DNA of 64,000 nt, taken from positions 108,996,683-109,060,682 of the forward strand of contig NC_073693.1 in assembly GCF_029784155.1 (NCBI RefSeq), given 5' to 3'. Below are positions 59,011-64,000 of this stretch, piece after piece. Numbering within the stretch: the stretch's first letter is position 1; every line of letters begins with the position of its first letter. The notes under the pieces were generated by a model. That model worked only from the letters and a program-made list of their open reading frames with translations, ran no database searches and was not told the origin of the DNA. Source of the DNA: Uranotaenia lowii. Its lineage: Eukaryota; Arthropoda; Insecta; Diptera; Culicidae. A program made the position numbers and the translations under genes.

Positions 59011-60312
59011 CTTCCAGAGTTCACGTGTACTGGATAGCAAATCAAAGCTTGCTGAGCATTAAAGATTTGAAAGGGAAAATTTTGGCGGGTGTTTTTTGTA
59101 CCCTCTACTGCTGAAAGCACGTGGTACCAGTACAAGATTTTTGGATGCAAGAATGAGCTAATATTTTGGATTGAAAAATACAACTTACCTTTAAAGTATA
59201 TATTGACATTTGTATTGTATTGTATTGTAGTGTTTCTCAAAGCGTTGGGGTGCTTTGAGAGTCTACAAAAATATACAAAGAACTGAATAGTGAACAGTGA
59301 AATGACTTATTTAGGTAAATGACTATTTGGACTGAGTGCTGAAAAAACTATTGAACAGATTTTCATAAACTCCAGCTTTTAAGTACCAACTATTTTCATA
59401 TTTTTAGAATCCCTCATAGAGAATGAAAAAACTATAAGATTCAAATTTAAAAGTTGATGGCTTCGATTTCAACGCTTTGATAGCCGTCGGGGATTGTAAA
59501 CGAGGGATTAGAAAATTGATAAGATAATTGGATCTGAGATTTTTTGTTTGAACTTCATTGGCTAATTTATAATTTTTGAGTTATTATTGGTCATCAATGT
59601 GTTCAATTCTACCCTCCAATTTTGAGAAGACTTATTGTAGAACCGTTAAGTGCTGTGATCTCAAACAAATGATATAAAAAAAATTAACATTTATCACTAT
59701 TCACAATAGTGAATGGGCTGATTGTGTCCATGAATAGAAACATTGAAATAAAACTCAAATAAAACCTTTTTCCTAACATTTTAAAGGTAACTTCGGTTCA
59801 GTGATGATCTAAAACTTTCAACATTTAAGAAAAAAGTGTTAAATTAAAAAGCGAAAAAGCAAACATACAATTCAAATCATGAAAAGTAAGTCTTTAACAT
59901 GGTTTAACAAGATTCGGAAGTCTTTTTAGAAATTTTCAAAGTAAACAAAACTTTAATAAACCATTGTACAGGGAACCATCTTGAAAAGTAAAATGATCTC
60001 CAGAAGAGAGTTTTATGAGATAGGGGGTGGGAAAAATAAAGAAAAACAATGTTATCATTTGAAGATTAGAAAAATAAGACGAAATCCATTCAAGCTTCCT
60101 AAAAATGGTGGAAGGAAAAAAATCTCATAACTATGAGTTTTTCAATTACATGAAAACAATAAACACAGTGAATTATCTCAATAATAACTTTAAAAAGACT
60201 AACAAATGTCTTATAATGATGAATATAAAGCTTCCAAAATTTTAAAAGTCAAACGACTTATTTTTATTTTTATTTTATATGAACCCGAGCAAGGCCGGGT
60301 AAAATCAGCTAG

Positions 60313-60720
60313 TTTATGATATATAACAGATTTTTTCCCAACGTTTTAATTTAATTTAGTTTAATTCATTCAAATGCTGATACATTTTATCTAGTTTTAT
60401 TAAGATGTTAAAATCAAAATCTTAAATTTGCAAAGCTTTCCAGTTTAAGTTTAAACAGCTAGTAGCCACTTGAAAGCATGTTATAAATATGATAATTTAG
60501 AAATTTAAAATTATTTTATATCAGGAAGTGCTAATTCGTTTTTTACCAAATCATCCAAATAACAAAAAAGCAAAAAGTAGTGTTTTCTAATTCTCAAATT
60601 ACGCTTGTCCACGGAGGGGGAGGAGGGGGTCTAAAATTTCCAAGTGGTATCTGAACAGCCCCCAAGGAGAAAAAAAAGCTTTGAATAGCGGTTGAAGTCA
60701 CTGATACCGAAAAACCGTGC
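60313..60720. other. Non-coding spacer
   Basis: AT-rich with a GGAGGGGGAGGAGGG patch near 60615; no gene is seen. Confidence 0.4.
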
Positions 60721-60722
60721 TA

Positions 60723-62724
60723 AAGGGTGATACGGTCAAAATTTGGTCGAGGGAAAACGCGTGTAAATCGGTGAAATCGTTTATTAAAAAAAATCAAATT
60801 AAATTTCTTTTTCAAGTTTAATTAGTATACAATTCAGGAAAAATATTCAGTTAGGCTTCCGCTTTTCCAAATCCGAATTGCCGGGCCTAACGCTTAACCC
60901 CTGCCATCAGATTTTCTACAGTCACCTTGTCCACCTTCTTCGTCGCAGAAAGCCAGTTTGCCTTGAACTGCTGCTCGTCCTTAGCAGTTTTTTGGTCTTC
61001 TTTAGGTTCCGCTTGACAATAGCCCAGTATTTCTCAATTGGGCGGAGCTCTGGCGTGTTGGGAGGGTTCTTGTCCTTGGGAACCACCTGCACGTTGTTGG
61101 CGGCGTACCACTCCATGGCCTTTTTACCGTAATGGCAAGATGCCAAATCCGGCCAAACAGTACGGAACAACCGTGTTTCTTCAGGATTTCTTCTTTATTC
61201 AAACCAGTGTTCCGAAAATCACTCGGAAGAAACGCTCATGATAGGTTTCTAGTTGGAAACATTCAAAGCCGATTGCTGCTGCCTGTTGTTTCCTAGAGAT
61301 TCGGCAGAGCGACAATGCGAAGTCAATGTAAACGAGATTCAAAAGCGAGAGCGGATTCGCATCTTAGTCGATCTCTCAAGCTCACTACCTGGTGTATCAA
61401 AAGTGATTGAGACACTGACTGATACAAAATCCAATTCGAAAATCCACTCACTCACTCACTCAAACTCAATCAATGCGGCCTTGCATCGGTTCATACTGCC
61501 TGCGTACTTTCTGGCAAAGCGGCAGATACATATGTTCATACATACTGCCTGCGTGTTTGAATGGCTATTTTGGTCCTCCCCAACAACAGCAACAACAAAG
61601 CAAGATGTATCAGGCAGACAGCATTCGATCATCGATCAGTAAACGAGTGAGTGAGTGAGTGATTGAGCAATAAAAGTTATTGACTGAAAGAAGAAACTGA
61701 AAATCAGGTAGCTCCTCACTCAGTTGAGAATTCCAACTGGAGAAGAAACGTCTCTCTTTCAAATTTTATTTCTTTGATTCTCGGAGCAGCGCTGTCGAAC
61801 ACAATCTTTGCCCCGTTGGGAGATAAACCAACCGACCATTTAGGTTTTGCTTTCGCTGTTGAAAACGTTTCAGTGTCTCTCATGAGAATTGAGTGATTTT
61901 CGGAACACTGATTCAAACACTCTTTCACGTAAATTTCTTGGTTGACAGTCCCGGAAGCTATGAAAATGCTGCTTTTCAAGCCACAGGTACAGATGGCTTG
62001 CCAAACCAGATATTTCTTCGCAAACTTTGACAGTTTCATGTGCTTGAAAATATTTGCTACCTTTCCCCTTCCTTTTGCCGTATAAAACACCTGTCCCGGA
62101 AGACGCTTGTAGTCGGCTTTGACGTAGGTTTCGTCGTCCATTACCACGCAGTAAAACTTCGTCAGCATCGTCGTGTACAGCCTCCGGGATCGCGCTTTGG
62201 TCGTCGTATTTTATTTATCATCGGGATTTGGAGTCACTACCTTCTTGTAAGTCGATAGTCCGGCTCGTTTTTTGGCTCGATGCACGTAGACGATATACCA
62301 AGTTTATTTGCGGCCTCTCGGAGATAGAGGTTAGGGTTTCGCTTGAAACTACCGGCAACTCTCTTTGTCGTCTCAGCGGCTTCCGGTTTTCGATTTCCCC
62401 CCGATCCAGACTTCTTGGCTGTCAACAAACGTTCCCCAAACACTTTCATTACATTTGTAACGGTTGATTTGGCAACTTTTGACGATTTTGCCAGTTTTGC
62501 GTGCGAGTAGCTTGGATTTTCGCGATGCGCGAGCAAATTTTTATTCGCTGCTCTTTTTACTTGGACGGCATTTTGACAACTAAAGAGTGAATTCCAAAAT
62601 CAAAATAGGAGCAACATTCTACACACATACACCTTCAAAATGAGGGGTGTTAAGGTTTTTTAAATGCAAAATTGAAAGAAATACGTCAAGTTGATATTGA
62701 CCAAATTTTGACCGTATCACCCTT
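60723..62724 (-). mobile_element. ITmD37E subfamily A, copy 3, split by a 706-bp hAT
   Basis: TIRs AAGGGTGATACGGTCAAAAT at both ends, flanked by TA. - strand transposase pieces: 62536-62237 (LAHRENPSYSHAKLAKSSKV), 62168 to about 61920 (VVMDDETYVKADYKRLPGQV; TVNQEIYVKECLN) and 61170-60922 (WPDLASCHYGKKAMEWYAAN; PIEKYWAIVKRNLKKTKK). The catalytic residues survive with 37-residue spacing. Frameshifts, a lost start region and the insertion break the gene. Confidence 0.88.
61205..61910 (+). mobile_element. hAT element (CARTGTTCCGAAAATC family), 706 bp, copy in ITmD37E-3
   Basis: Flanked by the exact 8-bp duplication ATTCAAAC (61197-61204 and 61911-61918). Ends CAGTGTTCCGAAAATCACTC and GAGTGATTTTCGGAACACTG are perfect inverted repeats over 20 bp. 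A 129-codon ORF (61253-61642) is largely conserved with the sister copy (LVDLSSSLPGVSKVIETLTD) but resembles no transposase. It has exactly the same length as the copy at 53250, in inverse orientation. Confidence 0.9.
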
Positions 62725-62726
62725 TA

Positions 62727-64000
62727 ATTCTGGAGAGCCAAGACCACGTAGAGAAAGACCTCAGTGTGTTTGTCGTGCAAATGAACCCTCAAACTGCTAG
62801 TTATTTCCGACCGTGTAATATAAATTGGTTTTTTTTTCTTTTAGCGTGTTTTACTTAATAGTTGCATTTCTGCCGCAGCATTTGATGGTGGCGCTTTTTT
62901 ATTTTGTCCGTCGATTTTCGCTAGAGTTCCGAATCTTGTAATGGATATTTTTTTATTTAACACAATTTTAATCATTGGTTGCCATTTACGCAATTTGCAT
63001 GATCATTGGCGTGTCTTAGTGATTCCATGGGTCCATTAAACGTCCCAGAAGAAATTTTTCGATCTGGATTCAGCTAATAAAAGATAAAGCCGCCAAACTT
63101 CCAATAGATAACTCCACGTGGAGTTATGTTTCATTCCATTCTTATATTTAAAAACATGTTAACGATGTTGCAAAGATTAAAGGGGTATAAATAATGAAAA
63201 ATACCTTTGAGTATCAGTAAAATTCAGAAACGGAGTTATATTCAAGCAATCAGCTTAAGCTTTTGAATTTAAAATAAATTTTTTTGTTCACAGTGCTACA
63301 TGTAAGAAAAAATGCATATCAGCAACCTTCAACGTCTGTTAATGTGCTTACTCCGCTTACTCACTTTTTGTTTTTTTTACTCAATTAATCAATTAAGTGC
63401 AATACCATTCTGAATTACTGTGTCACTGGTTTTAATTACTAGGCCAGCTGCTCTCCTCTGGTGTGAGTTCAGCGAAAATTCCCTTGCAGAAATCAGTTGC
63501 GTGTTGGGGGTTGAACTCATTTTTAACTAAGCCTTGGCTTATTTGTTTCTAGTTTAGATTTTTGTCTGTGGTTTGTTCTATCTAAATCAATAATCTGAGT
63601 CTGGATTACGAGATCTTAATCAAATACAAACAACAACAAAATAGGCGAATGTATCAAACGGGGCATTCAATGCTAGGCCACTCGTAACAAATCATACCGA
63701 AACATGCAGCATTAGAGCTGTCCTCAACAAAATGCCTATGGTGCGCGACAACTCGCGACCAACAACAGAAGCAAATGATTATGATAATAATGAAAGAAAA
63801 TGATAATGCGAAGAAACGATTAAGTTTCTGCTGTCTGGTGCAACACCTTCTTCAAATCCGATTCTTTTAAGGTAGAAGAATAAACGAAGGAAAAAAAAAA
63901 CGCTTGGGATTGCTGTAAATGCCAAATGCGATCGTCTTTTTCCGTATTGTGCACAAACCTATTAAAGCGCGATGATGGTGTATAAGTGGACGAGGACCAG
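62727..64000. other. Non-coding stretch to the window end
   Basis: AT-rich, with short simple repeats and a small palindrome AACTCCACGTGGAGTT near 63110. No convincing gene, RNA or bounded repeat is seen. Confidence 0.45.

Larger units (their letters stand above)
57385..60312 (+). mobile_element. Non-autonomous Helitron-like element, about 2.9 kb
   Basis: It starts TCTAATATATAAAGATGAGT and then has a (GTTT)n tract (57419-57465) and CCGCTTAACCGATCAGCCTG, phrases typical of insect Helitron 5' regions. It ends with the hairpin CCGAGCAAGGCCGGG close to AAATCAGCTAG, followed by T, matching the Helitron CTAG-T terminus; the 5' side is preceded by A. No Rep/helicase is encoded. At least two MITEs sit inside. 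Element identity rests on end motifs recalled from the family. Confidence 0.55.

Overview
This window looks like nuclear DNA of a mosquito, probably a TE-rich culicine. The reasons are spliced animal genes with short introns, DD37E Tc1/mariner (ITmD37E) transposons, RTE/JAM1-like non-LTR fragments, BEL and copia remnants, Helitron ends and many MITEs. The species call is inference from these families; no database was consulted.

Host genes. Two convincing cellular genes lie head-to-tail on the + strand. At 9657-10666 is a three-exon gene for a secreted DUF3105 protein of the TP53I13 (p53-inducible protein 13) family. At 11857-13180 is a five-exon RNA 3'-terminal phosphate cyclase gene (Rtca) whose first intron appears to be GC-AG. 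A third gene-like locus is broken: a DUF4780-like ORF on the - strand (31061 down to 29603), split by a 773-bp hAT insertion with an exact 8-bp target duplication. Weaker traces are an FG-nucleoporin-like remnant (2366-2859) and a tiny spliced ORF on the - strand (8461 to 7973).

Layout. 1-5.2 kb: MITEs, including a hAT inside a foldback MITE, and the FG remnant. 5.2-7.8 kb: BEL/Pao gag remnant with a 69-bp tandem array. 9.6-13.2 kb: the two host genes. 13.6-16.9 kb: non-LTR and Tc1 remnants and a tandemly duplicated element with intron-like segments. 17.1-21.5 kb: a dead copia element invaded by four small DNA elements. 22.9-25.6 kb: a piggyBac-like giant inverted repeat. 27.3-29.5 kb: RTE scrap, heptamer array and an ITmD37E copy. 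29.6-31.1 kb: the disrupted DUF4780 gene. 31.4-36.4 kb: a perfect 159-bp direct repeat, a deleted mariner, a second heptamer array and a TA-flanked MITE. 37.5-41.3 kb: a three-layer nest (ITmD37E > hAT > TA element). 42.6-44.1 kb: an ITmD37E with an uninterrupted 338-codon transposase. 45.1-47.1 kb: RTE remnant. 48.2-51.6 kb: a copia-derived element with exact TSDs, degenerate hairpin repeats and an RNase H remnant. 52.4-54.3 and 60.7-62.7 kb: two ITmD37E copies, each carrying a 706-bp hAT. 57.4-60.3 kb: a Helitron-like element with nested MITEs.

Interactions. The genes do not form a pathway; the main story is mutual invasion by transposons. The clearest pattern is one hAT family (TIR CARTGTTCCGAAAATC) found three times, each time inside an ITmD37E transposon at a different site with its own 8-bp duplication. 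All boundaries were read by eye.
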